Shown in pieces: positions 1-8,906 of a stretch of 64,000 nucleotides of DNA (positions within the stretch are counted from its first letter, which is position 1; each line of letters begins with the position of its first letter). The stretch spans positions 620,001 through 684,000 of the forward strand of contig NZ_SLVP01000001.1 in assembly GCF_004345425.1 (NCBI RefSeq), given 5' to 3'. This DNA comes from Paenibacillus sp. BK033 (GTDB lineage: Bacteria > Bacillota > Bacilli > Paenibacillales > Paenibacillaceae). A program made the position numbers and the translations under genes. The notes below the pieces were generated by a model, which made no database searches, was not told where the DNA came from, and saw only the letters and a program-made list of their open reading frames with translations.

Positions 1-384
1 GCCGAATTGGACGGTGCCGGCCCCGTTCGGATACTGATTCAGATTATCGTGCCGCTGTCGAAGCCCATGCTTGCCGCTCTAGGACTATTTACGGCTGTCG
101 GCCATTGGAATGACTGGTTCTCGGGCGCCTTTTATGTAACGAGCCAGAATTTAATCCCGGTCCAAACCTTTCTGCAGCAGCTGCTGACAGCACAAGACTT
201 ATCTGCGATCATGAGCTCTAATCAAAATCAGGAAGTACTGGCACGGAGTTCAATGGATAATATTACGCTGATGTCGGTCAAAATGGCTACGGTTATGATC
301 AGTGCTCTTCCGATTCTCGCCATTTATCCATTCCTGCAGAAATACTTTGCCAAAGGCGTTTTGATCGGATCGGTCAAAGGCTGA
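1..384 (+). CDS. Sugar ABC transporter permease, LplC/YtcP type (5' end missing)
   Basis: C-terminal part of a membrane permease of the carbohydrate (CUT1) ABC importer class; the reading frame is open to the left edge, so the gene starts outside the window. The first codons give the EAA-loop core (AELDGAG followed by LPLSKP-type residues), which contacts the shared ATPase. Two hydrophobic segments follow, and the protein ends in KYFAKGVLIGSVKG, a C-terminus typical of YtcP-type permeases and matched by the permeases ending at 13368, 17832 and 26105. It lies 110 bases before a solute-binding lipoprotein in the same orientation, so the two probably form one importer. Substrate cannot be read from this fragment. 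Confidence 0.9.
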   Translation, partial: AELDGAGPVRILIQIIVPLSKPMLAALGLFTAVGHWNDWFSGAFYVTSQNLIPVQTFLQQLLTAQDLSAIMSSNQNQEVLARSSMDNITLMSVKMATVMISALPILAIYPFLQKYFAKGVLIGSVKG

Positions 385-494
385 TTGAAACGAGCTTCGC
401 CAAGGATGGCGATAGCCCTTTCACCTTCGGGTATAATTGATCTACCATATACCATTGGAAAGACTAGACTCGCATAAATAGGGGAGGAAAAAGC

Positions 495-2159
495 ATGAAA
501 TTGAAAAGAAGCGGTATCGTTGCTCTTACCCTGGCAGCTACGGTAGGTATAGCGGCCGGATGCTCCGGAAACAGCCATACAGAACCGAATAATGCAGCAG
601 CTAGTTCAACGAATACAAATACGAAGGACAGCGGAGGCAAGTTCAAGCTGTGGCTGGGCTGGACGGCAACGGTTAACAATGACAGCCTGGTGCAGCAATA
701 CTGGAGAACAGAAGAGCCGGGCGTTGACGTTCAGCTTGAAGCGACGCAAGGCGACGCGCTGACAGCGCTTAACCTCAAGCTTAATACAGGCGGCTTTGAT
801 GACGCGGCGATCTTCAACCGCAGCCAGGTGATTGACGATGCGATGAAGCGTTCAAATCTGCTAATGCCTCTTGAGCAATATTTTAACATGCCTGATAAGT
901 ATCCAAGTCTGGCTGCTATTCCGAAGGAATATTTGGAGCAGATGAAGGATGCTGATGGTCATATCTGGTCGCTTCCTAGCTGGTTCGACAGTAATCCTTC
1001 CGAGCCATGGCCGGGCTGGTCTTCCAGTGCCTGGTTTATCCGGACGGACGTTCTGGAGAAGGTGGGTATGACGGAGAATGATCTGACTACCCTTGATGGC
1101 GTAGAATCGTATCTGAAGAAAGCGGCAGAGCTTAAGGATGAGTCGGGCAAAAACCTGCTGCCGCTTGGTATTCTTACGGATAAAAACGATGAGAATGCGG
1201 TTCTGGCCGCTTTTGGCGTAACGGTTGCATCGGCTGGCGGGGTTACTCCGGTGAAACAAGATGGCGGCAACTTTATCTTTATGTACGATAATCCGGGATT
1301 CAAGGCTGCTTACAAGTGGATGAACGGTTTGTATCGTGATAAGCTCATTGATCCTGAGGCTTTGACGGATAAGAGTGAAAGATATGTTGAAAAGAACAAA
1401 AACGGCCGTTATGCAATGAACATCGGAAGCTTCTGGAATTTTGACTCATCTTTATGGGAGCAGCTGGATGGCCCGACAGGACCGGGCTGGTTCTACAAAC
1501 CGATTCCTTTCCCGAAAATTGAAGGCGTAAACGTACTGGGCACTACGCAAGTGATTAATCCTTATCCAGGCTTCGATACGTATATTAGCAAAAATACGAA
1601 AAACCTGGATGCGATTCTTAAATTCTATGATTATACCTTAACGCAGAAGCCGGAGCAGAACATGGTCGTCAATGAGGGTCCGGTAGGGAAATATTGGGGA
1701 TGGGTGGATCAGCCTTACGGCAAGTGGGCATTTACGGACGAGAACTACAAAGCACTGCGCAACTCGGGTGATCAGGCCAAGAAAGCGCAAGTGACGCCGG
1801 AGCTCTATATGACTTCGAACTACAGCAATGAATGGTATGCTTGGTGGACTAACGAAAATGTTCATGCCGGCGGTGTGAAGACAGGAGAGTTCTCTCAAGA
1901 GATTGCCAAAATGGGAGCTACTCGCGTTGCGGAAAATTATGATATGGTTAAAGCAAAAGCAGGCGGCGCTTGGGAAAAATACGCACCTGAATTAACTACC
2001 GTATATAAAGAGTACCGCGCCAAGCTTCTTATGGCGAAGGATGACGCGCAATTCGAGAAAGCATGGACGGAGTTCGCTTCCGCGCTTGAGAAACGCGGAC
2101 ATTGGAGCGAGCTGAAGACAGAATGGAATGAGTTATACCAAGCAATGAGCAATAAATAA
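495..2159 (+). CDS. Extracellular solute-binding lipoprotein of sugar ABC importer (LplA type)
   Basis: 554 residues. Lipoprotein signal peptide: basic start MKLKR, hydrophobic core and lipobox ending at Cys23 (IAAGC), then a Ser/Thr/Asn-rich linker to about residue 48. The mature part looks like a family 1 solute-binding protein of the large LplA class (500-580 residues), which captures oligosaccharides at the outer membrane face and delivers them to the permeases. A GGGGAGG ribosome binding site lies 7 bases before the ATG. Upstream is the matching permease, and downstream a YesM/YesN pair that probably senses the same sugar. Ligand unknown. Confidence 0.9.
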   Translation: MKLKRSGIVALTLAATVGIAAGCSGNSHTEPNNAAASSTNTNTKDSGGKFKLWLGWTATVNNDSLVQQYWRTEEPGVDVQLEATQGDALTALNLKLNTGGFDDAAIFNRSQVIDDAMKRSNLLMPLEQYFNMPDKYPSLAAIPKEYLEQMKDADGHIWSLPSWFDSNPSEPWPGWSSSAWFIRTDVLEKVGMTENDLTTLDGVESYLKKAAELKDESGKNLLPLGILTDKNDENAVLAAFGVTVASAGGVTPVKQDGGNFIFMYDNPGFKAAYKWMNGLYRDKLIDPEALTDKSERYVEKNKNGRYAMNIGSFWNFDSSLWEQLDGPTGPGWFYKPIPFPKIEGVNVLGTTQVINPYPGFDTYISKNTKNLDAILKFYDYTLTQKPEQNMVVNEGPVGKYWGWVDQPYGKWAFTDENYKALRNSGDQAKKAQVTPELYMTSNYSNEWYAWWTNENVHAGGVKTGEFSQEIAKMGATRVAENYDMVKAKAGGAWEKYAPELTTVYKEYRAKLLMAKDDAQFEKAWTEFASALEKRGHWSELKTEWNELYQAMSNK

Positions 2160-2178
2160 AGAGATAAACGCATATCGA

Positions 2179-2210
2179 GGAGCAGCCCCTTTACCGGGGA
2201 TGCTCCCTTT
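2179..2210 (+). terminator. Hairpin between binding protein and sensor kinase (attenuator or weak terminator)
   Basis: GGAGCA and CCCC arms pair with GGGG and TGCTCC around a short TTACC-type loop, followed by only CTTT. The stem is strong but the T run is short, so partial termination that lowers kinase expression relative to the binding protein is more likely than full termination. Confidence 0.5.
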
Positions 2211-2261
2211 GCAGTTTCCTGGCAGATAACGATACCGGGCAAAGAATGGGAGAAATGCCTG

Positions 2262-4046
2262 ATGCGACGCTGGATTGAGAGAAATACGATCCGATTGACC
2301 CGCAGGATGAGTCTGCGCGGCAAAATTGTCTTGCTCTATGGACTGATCGTAGTTATACCTACCATTATTCTGGGAGTTGGAGCGGGTTATCTGGCTCTTC
2401 AGAACGTCAGGGACAATTATATCGTCACGATTAATGAAGCGGTTCGTCAGACGACGCAGAGCGTTGAATTCCGCAAGCAAAGCTATGATCTTCTTGCGAA
2501 CCGGACGGGGACCGACGGAGAGCTTATTTCCAGGCTAAGCCGAACCTATACGAGCTTTACGGAACAGCTGGAATCGGTGAATTATATTGACCGCTCCTTT
2601 CAGGTGATGAGCCGCTATTTGCCGGGTATTGAAAACTTTCGGATTTATCATGACAATCCAACGCTTACGGAAGATGGAGGACTGTTATGGAAACCGTCTG
2701 GCAGACTGTTAAATCATACCGACGAGAAATCCTGGTATGATAGCGTGATGGCTTCGCCCATCGCATTGCAATGGTCCGATGCACCGGGGGAACATGCACA
2801 GCTTGCTGTCTCCAGAAAAATTACGAACGCTACGGGCTATACCTATGGTGCCATCTATATGCTTCTCGACTATAACAGCGTATTTGGCGAACTAATGGAC
2901 CGTCCTTTCAAAGGCTCGGGAAGCCTGTTTTTATTAGACGAGAATGACCGGATTATTGCGGCTTCAGACCGTTCATTGATAGGCAAGCCCGTTGGAGAGA
3001 CAGCCTTATCCAAGCTTTGGACGAGCGTGAAAGAAGATGCGAGCCGAACGAATAACGGCGAATACTTCACGGTTCGTCACATCAATGGCGAATGGAAGGT
3101 GGCCGCTCTTATCCAGATGCGTCAAATGGAGAAGCAGTCTGCGTTTATTGTCTACAGTATTGTTGCTATAACTGTCTTTTTCCTGTTCTTCTCTCTGTTT
3201 CTTGTGAGGATTGTACTGAAAAACATTGTTTTTCGTATTCGTAAGCTTGGTCACCGGATGAGCGATATCGCCGAGGGTGATTTTGATGTATCTGTCCAAA
3301 GCAAAAGCACGGATGAGCTTGGGGATCTCGAGCTTATGTTTAACCAAATGGCGGGTAAGCTCGGTTCGGTGATAGAAATGCTGAGCAGCGCCAAATTGGA
3401 AGAGAAGGAATCTTCCTTCCGGGCGCTTCAAGCACAGATTAATCCGCATTTTATCTATAATTCGCTTAGTCTGCTGCAATGGCGTGCTCTAGATCAAGGC
3501 GATCACACTCAGGTTGAGACCATTGAAGCCTTAACAACTTTTTACCGGTTCGCCCTTGATAATACCTCTAACGTGACGTTGATTCATAATGAGCTGGAAC
3601 ATGTAAAAGCTTATCTGGATATTCAACAGCTGCGCTATCCGGAACGCGTCCGTATAGAATGGGATATCGACGAGGATGTACCGGAGCTGTACTCAATCAA
3701 GCTGATTTTGCAGCCGATTGTAGAAAATGCCTATATACACGGGAAGATCTTTACCCGGCCTCATGCTTATATTGTCATTCGTGTAAAACGTTTTAATAAT
3801 CAGGTTCGATACGAAGTAATGGACAATGGCACCGGGATGGATTCCAAAACGCTGGAACGGATTCAAAATGGGGAAAAAGCTGGAAAAGGGAATGGGTTTG
3901 GGCTAAGAAATATTAGAGAACGCCTTCATTTGTACTTTGGCGAAGCAGGCAAATTGCACGTTGAGAGCAGCCCCGACACGGGAACTCTCATTAGAATTAC
4001 AATGCCTGTTTATACCCATAAGCCGCATATTCAACGGGAGGGATAA
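2262..4046 (+). CDS. YesM-type sensor histidine kinase
   Basis: 594 residues. One membrane segment at about 20-45, an extracellular sensor region to about 290, a second membrane segment at about 294-316, a HAMP linker at about 325-370 (AEGDFDVSV), then a His_kinase/HATPase_c module. The phospho-acceptor is His396 in the NPHFIYN motif typical of the LytS/YesM class; the ATPase boxes are IVENAYIHG, DNGTGMD and GNGFGLRNI. It should phosphorylate the response regulator that starts 3 bases after its stop. Such pairs usually control an adjacent glycan importer, here the one ending at 2159. A GGGAGA ribosome binding site supports this start. Confidence 0.92.
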   Translation: MRRWIERNTIRLTRRMSLRGKIVLLYGLIVVIPTIILGVGAGYLALQNVRDNYIVTINEAVRQTTQSVEFRKQSYDLLANRTGTDGELISRLSRTYTSFTEQLESVNYIDRSFQVMSRYLPGIENFRIYHDNPTLTEDGGLLWKPSGRLLNHTDEKSWYDSVMASPIALQWSDAPGEHAQLAVSRKITNATGYTYGAIYMLLDYNSVFGELMDRPFKGSGSLFLLDENDRIIAASDRSLIGKPVGETALSKLWTSVKEDASRTNNGEYFTVRHINGEWKVAALIQMRQMEKQSAFIVYSIVAITVFFLFFSLFLVRIVLKNIVFRIRKLGHRMSDIAEGDFDVSVQSKSTDELGDLELMFNQMAGKLGSVIEMLSSAKLEEKESSFRALQAQINPHFIYNSLSLLQWRALDQGDHTQVETIEALTTFYRFALDNTSNVTLIHNELEHVKAYLDIQQLRYPERVRIEWDIDEDVPELYSIKLILQPIVENAYIHGKIFTRPHAYIVIRVKRFNNQVRYEVMDNGTGMDSKTLERIQNGEKAGKGNGFGLRNIRERLHLYFGEAGKLHVESSPDTGTLIRITMPVYTHKPHIQREG

Positions 4047-4048
4047 TC

Positions 4049-5647
4049 TTGCTGCAAGCACTTATTGTAGATGACGAGCCGTCAAATGTTTATGGATTGG
4101 TCAGGCATATCCCTTGGGCTAAGCTTGGTTATACAAACCCGCTTACAGCGGAGTCAGGCGAGGAAGCTGTCCCTATACTGGAAGCTAGTCCGATTGATGT
4201 GCTGATAACCGATGTCTCTATGCCCGGCATGAACGGCATTGAGCTTGCGGCGGAAGCCAAACGGGTATATCCCGATATTCAAATTCTAGTCATCAGCGGT
4301 TACAACGAATTTGAATTTGCTCAGGAAGCGATTGAAGTTGGGGCAAAGGGATACGTGCTTAAACCTCTCAAATTATCCGAAATCGAACGCAAGCTGTCTG
4401 CATTCCGGCAGACGATTGAAAGGATAACCCAGATTAATGAACAGACCGTAAAGCTTAAGGAAATCGTAACGGATAGCCAGGAGATGCTCAAGGACACGTT
4501 TATTTTCGATCTGCTGGAGGAAGAGGCGATGGAGGAGGAGACTTTGCACTCCTGGTGCCAACTACTTCATCTGCCCCAGAGGCCGACGGATGGTATACAA
4601 CTGATTACAGCTGTTCTCGACAACTACGCCGATTCTTCCGTCAGTGCGCACAACAGGCTTATGGTTGGTTCGGCCCTTCAACAATCGACGTCTATAGCGT
4701 TAAGGGAGCTGGGCGATGTTCTGGTTTCAAAAATTAGGCCGGATCAGCTTGTAGCTATTATTGTTAGTCCGCCGATTGATAAACGAAGCTATATAAGCAA
4801 ACAAATCAATTTCGTTCAGGAATATATGCACAATAGCTATGGTGTATCGGTTACCGTTGGGATCAGCCGATGGGGCAGCGAATGGCAGGAAATGAACCAG
4901 CTCTTCAGGGAAGTGAAATTTACGATCGCCGATGCCCGGCATAGCGGGAGCGGGCAGCTCGTTTATGTAGGAAATGCGGAGAGAAAAGCATTTGAGGACT
5001 TTCGAATGCATGAGAATATGCTGCCCGAGTTGCTAATGCTGGCTGAAAGTGACGATCCGATATTATTGATTGATAAGGTTGAACAGTCCTTTACGGATTT
5101 GGAGCGAAGAGAGCATACCTTCGCTTATATCCAATCGCTTAGCATCAGTTTGCTTGGCGAGCTGTCTTTAAAAGTATGGCAAGACTCGGAAGAGATTAAT
5201 TTCCTGAACAAGCGCGCTTGGCATCGACTTCTGGATTGCAAAACAATCGATGCGACGAAGGATATTGTTATCGATTATATTCGTTCGGCTGTTTTGTTTG
5301 AGAGAAAAGAACGGTCACTCCAACAGCATCATCTGATTAGCCGCATCGTGTCCCATATGGAAGACCAGCTGCCGGTCAGCATAACCGCGAAACAGCTCGC
5401 TGACAAGTTTCATCTTAGCGCAGGCCATCTAAGCGTGTTATTCAAGAAAGAAACAGGGCAGACGATCTCCGACTTTGTGAAAAACCTGAGAATGAAAAAA
5501 GCGAAGGAAATGCTGCAGGATCCTACCATAAAAATATACGAAGTAGCAGAACGGATAGGGTTTCAAACGCCTGCTTATTTTACGTATCAATTCAAGAAAA
5601 ACGAAGGCTGCACGCCGCAGGAGTATCGCGACCGTTACTATTCATAA
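4049..5647 (+). CDS. YesN-type response regulator with AraC DNA-binding domain
   Basis: 532 residues. N-terminal receiver domain with phospho-acceptor Asp55 (LITDVSMPG) and the conserved Lys in YVLKPLK; a middle region of about 250 residues; and an AraC-type double helix-turn-helix at about 430-532 (LADKFHLSAGHLS, VAERIGFQTPAYFTYQFKK). Start is a TTG, chosen because GGGAGGG lies at 4036-4042 and the receiver begins immediately (LQALIVDDEPSN). Spacing to the kinase stop is 2 bases, so the pair is translationally coupled. Expected role: activation of the neighbouring importer in response to an extracellular sugar. Confidence 0.93.
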   Translation: MLQALIVDDEPSNVYGLVRHIPWAKLGYTNPLTAESGEEAVPILEASPIDVLITDVSMPGMNGIELAAEAKRVYPDIQILVISGYNEFEFAQEAIEVGAKGYVLKPLKLSEIERKLSAFRQTIERITQINEQTVKLKEIVTDSQEMLKDTFIFDLLEEEAMEEETLHSWCQLLHLPQRPTDGIQLITAVLDNYADSSVSAHNRLMVGSALQQSTSIALRELGDVLVSKIRPDQLVAIIVSPPIDKRSYISKQINFVQEYMHNSYGVSVTVGISRWGSEWQEMNQLFREVKFTIADARHSGSGQLVYVGNAERKAFEDFRMHENMLPELLMLAESDDPILLIDKVEQSFTDLERREHTFAYIQSLSISLLGELSLKVWQDSEEINFLNKRAWHRLLDCKTIDATKDIVIDYIRSAVLFERKERSLQQHHLISRIVSHMEDQLPVSITAKQLADKFHLSAGHLSVLFKKETGQTISDFVKNLRMKKAKEMLQDPTIKIYEVAERIGFQTPAYFTYQFKKNEGCTPQEYRDRYYS

Positions 5648-5668
5648 TAGATGGATCCCTTCACAATA

Positions 5669-6496
5669 TTAACGTCCATACAGCTTTCGGTAGGTCTCCG
5701 GCGTCATGCCTTCCCGTTGGCGAAAGGTGGAGACGAAATGGCTCGCGTCGCGAAAGCCTACCGCCTCGCCGATGCGGCGCACCGTCCAGTCCGGCCGGGA
5801 GGGAAGCCATTCCTTCGCTTTCCGGATCCGAAGCTGAATGAGATACGAGTAGGCCGTTTGGCCAAACAGCTCGCGGAATCTTTCGTTCAGCTGTCTCTCG
5901 CCGATTCCAAGCTGTGCGGCCATGTCCGCCAATCCGATCTCCGGGTTGGCAAAATGCTGCTCCAGCCAGGACAGCAGCACTTGAATCCGCTCCAGCCGTT
6001 TGGACATGGACGGTCGGTTATCCGTGCGGGCATTGGTCCGAAGGAGCGTCAGGAATTGGTATAAATCGGCCGATGACTGCCACCCGGATGGATCGCTTCC
6101 GGCTTCGGCAAAGGCGAGCATGCGGAATAACTGATCGCTAATCCGGTCGTTGCCGGCTTCCCACTGGAAGCGTTCGGCATTTCCCCAGCCGATGGCTTGC
6201 ACGATACTGGCGGCCATCCCTCCGCGAAACGTGATATAACCCGTCTGCCAACAGCCGTTTCTGGCCTCGTACCGGTGCGGCGTGCCCGGGGCAAGAAGGA
6301 CGCCGGAGCGCTCATTCATTTTCCAGGTTTGACCGCTGACCGTTAATTCGCCTTCCCCTTCCAGCGTCTGGAGCCAGTGGAAATACGGATAGCCTTCCGG
6401 TCTGTCCAAGGTTTCCTGGTCGGGGTTCAAGCCAATCGTTTCGAGCTGCAGGGGCAGCTGCTCCGAAGGGAAGGCGGGAACGACTCGTCGCATCAT
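5669..6496 (-). CDS. AraC-family transcriptional regulator
   Basis: 275 residues. N-terminal cupin-like sugar-sensing domain (about 20-150, with LLAPGTPHRYEA-type residues) and a C-terminal AraC double helix-turn-helix (about 170-275; MAAQLGIGERQLNERF and IGEAVGFRDASHFVSTF). It diverges from the GH42 gene across a 117-base spacer, so it probably regulates that gene. Two ATG codons are adjacent at the start, with GGGAGG upstream on the minus strand. Its 3' end converges on the YesN-type gene with about 20 bases between stops and no visible terminator. Confidence 0.9.
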   Translation of the reverse strand: MMRRVVPAFPSEQLPLQLETIGLNPDQETLDRPEGYPYFHWLQTLEGEGELTVSGQTWKMNERSGVLLAPGTPHRYEARNGCWQTGYITFRGGMAASIVQAIGWGNAERFQWEAGNDRISDQLFRMLAFAEAGSDPSGWQSSADLYQFLTLLRTNARTDNRPSMSKRLERIQVLLSWLEQHFANPEIGLADMAAQLGIGERQLNERFRELFGQTAYSYLIQLRIRKAKEWLPSRPDWTVRRIGEAVGFRDASHFVSTFRQREGMTPETYRKLYGR

Positions 6497-6529
6497 AGGA
6501 ACCTCCCTATTTTTATATGTGAAATCGTT

Positions 6530-6543
6530 AATTTTATATGGGT
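6530..6543. promoter_or_regulatory. Weak cre-like (CcpA) site between AraC regulator and GH42 gene
   Basis: TGAAATCGTTAATT matches 12 of 14 positions of the cre consensus TGWNANCGNTNWCA; the last two bases differ. It lies in the divergent spacer, where catabolite repression of a glycosidase gene would be expected. The motif is degenerate, so this is only suggestive. Confidence 0.3.
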
Positions 6544-6613
6544 TACAGAAATATTAGGGCTTACAATAGAAAAAGATAATGCAGTTTTATCATATACAAT
6601 GAGGTGTGACAAG

Positions 6614-8671
6614 ATGATAAATGCGAAAATACCGAAGATCTGGTACGGCGGTGACTATAATCCGGATCAATGGGAGAAGGAAGTCTGGGACGAGGATTTA
6701 CGGATGTTCAAGCTTGCCGGAATCGATGTGGCGACGCTTAACGTATTCGCCTGGGCAAAAAACCAGCCTGACGAGGATACCTACGATTTCGGCTGGCTCG
6801 ACGAAATGATGGACAAGCTTCATGCGGACGGCGTTGGCGTCTGTCTGGCAACAAGCACGGCGGCGCATCCCGCGTGGATGGCCCGTAAATATCCGGATGT
6901 GCTGCAAGTCGATTTCAACGGCAACAAACGCAAGTTTGGCGGACGCCATAACTCCTGCCCGAACAGCCCGACATTCCGGAAGTATTCGGTGCGCATGGCC
7001 GGGAAGCTCGCCGAACGGTACAAAGATCATCCGGCCCTGCTTATCTGGCATATCAACAATGAATACGGCGGAGCGGGCAACTGCTATTGCGATAATTGCG
7101 AAGCGGCATTCCGTATATGGCTCAAGGATCGTTACGGAACGATTGAACAAGTGAACAAAGCATGGAATACGGCGTTCTGGGGTCATATTTTCTATGATTT
7201 TGAGGATATCGTTCTGCCAAGCGGCCGCAGCGAGGAATGGTACGGCGCCAACGGCCGGACGGAGACAAACTTCCAAGGTCTGTCGCTTGATTACATGCGT
7301 TTCCATTCGGACAGCCTGCTCGAGTGCTACAAGCTGGAGTACGAAGCGGTCAAGAAGGTTACGCCGGATATTCCGGTTACAACGAACCTGATGGGCGCTT
7401 TCAAAAAGCTGGATTATCATAAATGGGCGAAGCATATGGACGTTGTATCCTGGGATAACTACCCTCGCTTCGATACGCCGCACAGCTATACCGGCATGAT
7501 GCATGATCTGATGCGCGGCCTGAAGGAAGGCCAGCCGTTTATGCTGATGGAGCAGACGCCAAGCCAGCAGAACTGGCAGCCGTACAACTCGCTAAAGCGC
7601 CCGGGCGTTATGCGCTTATGGAGCTACCAGGCCGTTGCCCGCGGAGCGGATACGGTCCTGTTCTTCCAGCTGCGCCGTTCCGTCGGCGCCTGCGAGAAAT
7701 ATCACGGCGCGGTTATCGAGCATGCCGGCCACGAGCATACCCGCGTATTCCGCGAATGCGCGGAGCTTGGCGCAGAGCTTGGGAAGCTGGGAGATGCTTT
7801 GCTGGATGCGAGAGTGAAAGCAAAGGTCGCTATCCTGTTCGATTGGGAAAACTGGTGGGCGATTGAAATGTCCAGCGGTCCGTCCATTGCTCTTAAATAC
7901 GTGAATGAAGCGCATAAATTCTATGATGCTTTGTACCGTGCCGGCATTGCGGCGGACGTGGTCAGCGTGGAAGCGGACCTCAGCGGCTACGACCTGGTGA
8001 TTGCGCCAGTCATGTACATGGTGAAGGATGGCGTGGCGGAGAAGCTGGAAGCTTATACGGCTGCAGGCGGCGCGGTTATTACAACCTACTTCAGCGGTAT
8101 CGTAAACGAGACCGATCTGGTAACGTTGGGCGGTTACCCGGGCAAGCTGCGTAACTTATTCGGCATCTGGGCGGAAGAGATTGATGCCCTGCTTCCTTCG
8201 CAGCGCAACCGGATTGTTCTGTCCGATGGCACGCTTGGCTCGCAGGCGGAATACGAGTGCGGCATGCTCTGCGATCTGATTCATTCGGAAGGCGCCGAAG
8301 TAAAGGCCGTATACGGGGATGATTTCTACCGCGGCATGCCTGCTCTGACGGTTAACAAGTTTGGCGAAGGCGAAGCCTGGTACCTGGCGACAAGCCCGGA
8401 AGAAGCCTTCCTGCGGGACTGGCTGCCTCGGCTATGCGCTTCCCGCGGCATCAAGCCGCTTGTCTCCGGCACGCCGGAAGGCGTGGAGACAACGGTCCGC
8501 TCCAAAGACGGCCAGGATTATCTGTTTGTGCTTAATCACAATGCGGATGCCGTTACGGTTGCGCTTGGAGAGCAGACCGGGACCGATCTGCTTACGGGCG
8601 CCAGCGTCCAAGGCGGCGCAACGGAGCTTAAAGGCTATGACGTGCGGATCATTAAGCTTAATCAAGCGTAG
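6614..8671 (+). CDS. GH42 beta-galactosidase
   Basis: 685 residues, a usual length for GH42. TIM-barrel N-terminus starts with IPKIWYGGDYNPDQW. The acid/base is Glu150 in HINNEYGG and the nucleophile Glu313 in MLMEQTPS, both in family positions; CYCDNCEAAF carries the zinc-cluster-type cysteines of many GH42 enzymes. A trimerisation-like middle domain and small C-terminal beta domain follow. No signal peptide, so it acts inside the cell on imported beta-galactosides. The frame is open further upstream, but GAGGTG at 6601-6606 sets the ATG at 6614. A strong hairpin terminator follows. Specificity (lactose, galacto-oligosaccharide or an arabinoside) is not readable. Confidence 0.95.
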   Translation: MINAKIPKIWYGGDYNPDQWEKEVWDEDLRMFKLAGIDVATLNVFAWAKNQPDEDTYDFGWLDEMMDKLHADGVGVCLATSTAAHPAWMARKYPDVLQVDFNGNKRKFGGRHNSCPNSPTFRKYSVRMAGKLAERYKDHPALLIWHINNEYGGAGNCYCDNCEAAFRIWLKDRYGTIEQVNKAWNTAFWGHIFYDFEDIVLPSGRSEEWYGANGRTETNFQGLSLDYMRFHSDSLLECYKLEYEAVKKVTPDIPVTTNLMGAFKKLDYHKWAKHMDVVSWDNYPRFDTPHSYTGMMHDLMRGLKEGQPFMLMEQTPSQQNWQPYNSLKRPGVMRLWSYQAVARGADTVLFFQLRRSVGACEKYHGAVIEHAGHEHTRVFRECAELGAELGKLGDALLDARVKAKVAILFDWENWWAIEMSSGPSIALKYVNEAHKFYDALYRAGIAADVVSVEADLSGYDLVIAPVMYMVKDGVAEKLEAYTAAGGAVITTYFSGIVNETDLVTLGGYPGKLRNLFGIWAEEIDALLPSQRNRIVLSDGTLGSQAEYECGMLCDLIHSEGAEVKAVYGDDFYRGMPALTVNKFGEGEAWYLATSPEEAFLRDWLPRLCASRGIKPLVSGTPEGVETTVRSKDGQDYLFVLNHNADAVTVALGEQTGTDLLTGASVQGGATELKGYDVRIIKLNQA

Positions 8672-8696
8672 TGTAGGGGCATAGCAGCTCCGGTTC

Positions 8697-8737
8697 AAAA
8701 ATAAGCCAGCCGCTCTTTATACGGCTGGCTTATTTTT
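8697..8737 (+). terminator. Rho-independent terminator after GH42 gene
   Basis: Perfect 16-base arms (AAAAATAAGCCAGCCG and its complement) around a 9-base loop, ending in a T run. The A-rich left arm would let it work on either strand. Confidence 0.9.
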
Positions 8738-8761
8738 ATAGTGAAAATTCAAATAGGGAAA

Positions 8762-8791
8762 TAGACCCAGCCGTTCTTTATCGTGTATAAT
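8762..8791 (+). promoter_or_regulatory. Sigma-A promoter for the YesS-type regulator
   Basis: TAGACC (4 of 6) at 8762-8767, an 18-base spacer, and a perfect TATAAT at 8786-8791. It lies between the GH42 terminator and the regulator gene, with a cre-like site about 44 bases downstream of the -10. Confidence 0.6.
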
Positions 8792-8834
8792 TATCCAATA
8801 TTGGTAGTTGAGTCGGTGGTTTTTTCGAACAAAT

Positions 8835-8848
8835 TTAAAGCGCTTACA
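8835..8848. promoter_or_regulatory. cre-like site (CcpA) upstream of the YesS-type regulator
   Basis: TTAAAGCGCTTACA matches 13 of 14 consensus positions (TGWNANCGNTNWCA; only the second base differs) and is nearly palindromic. Placed downstream of the predicted promoter, it would act as a CcpA roadblock, putting the regulator and its importer under glucose repression. Confidence 0.6.
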
Positions 8849-8906
8849 AAAATCCGGCTTAGAGGAACTCCATGGCTATTATGAATAACGATAGGAGGAC
8901 GGGCGG

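Noticed and set aside
6377-6613. 79-residue N-terminal extension of the GH42 enzyme
   Set aside because: Overlaps the divergent AraC gene; GAGGTG fixes the start at 6614.
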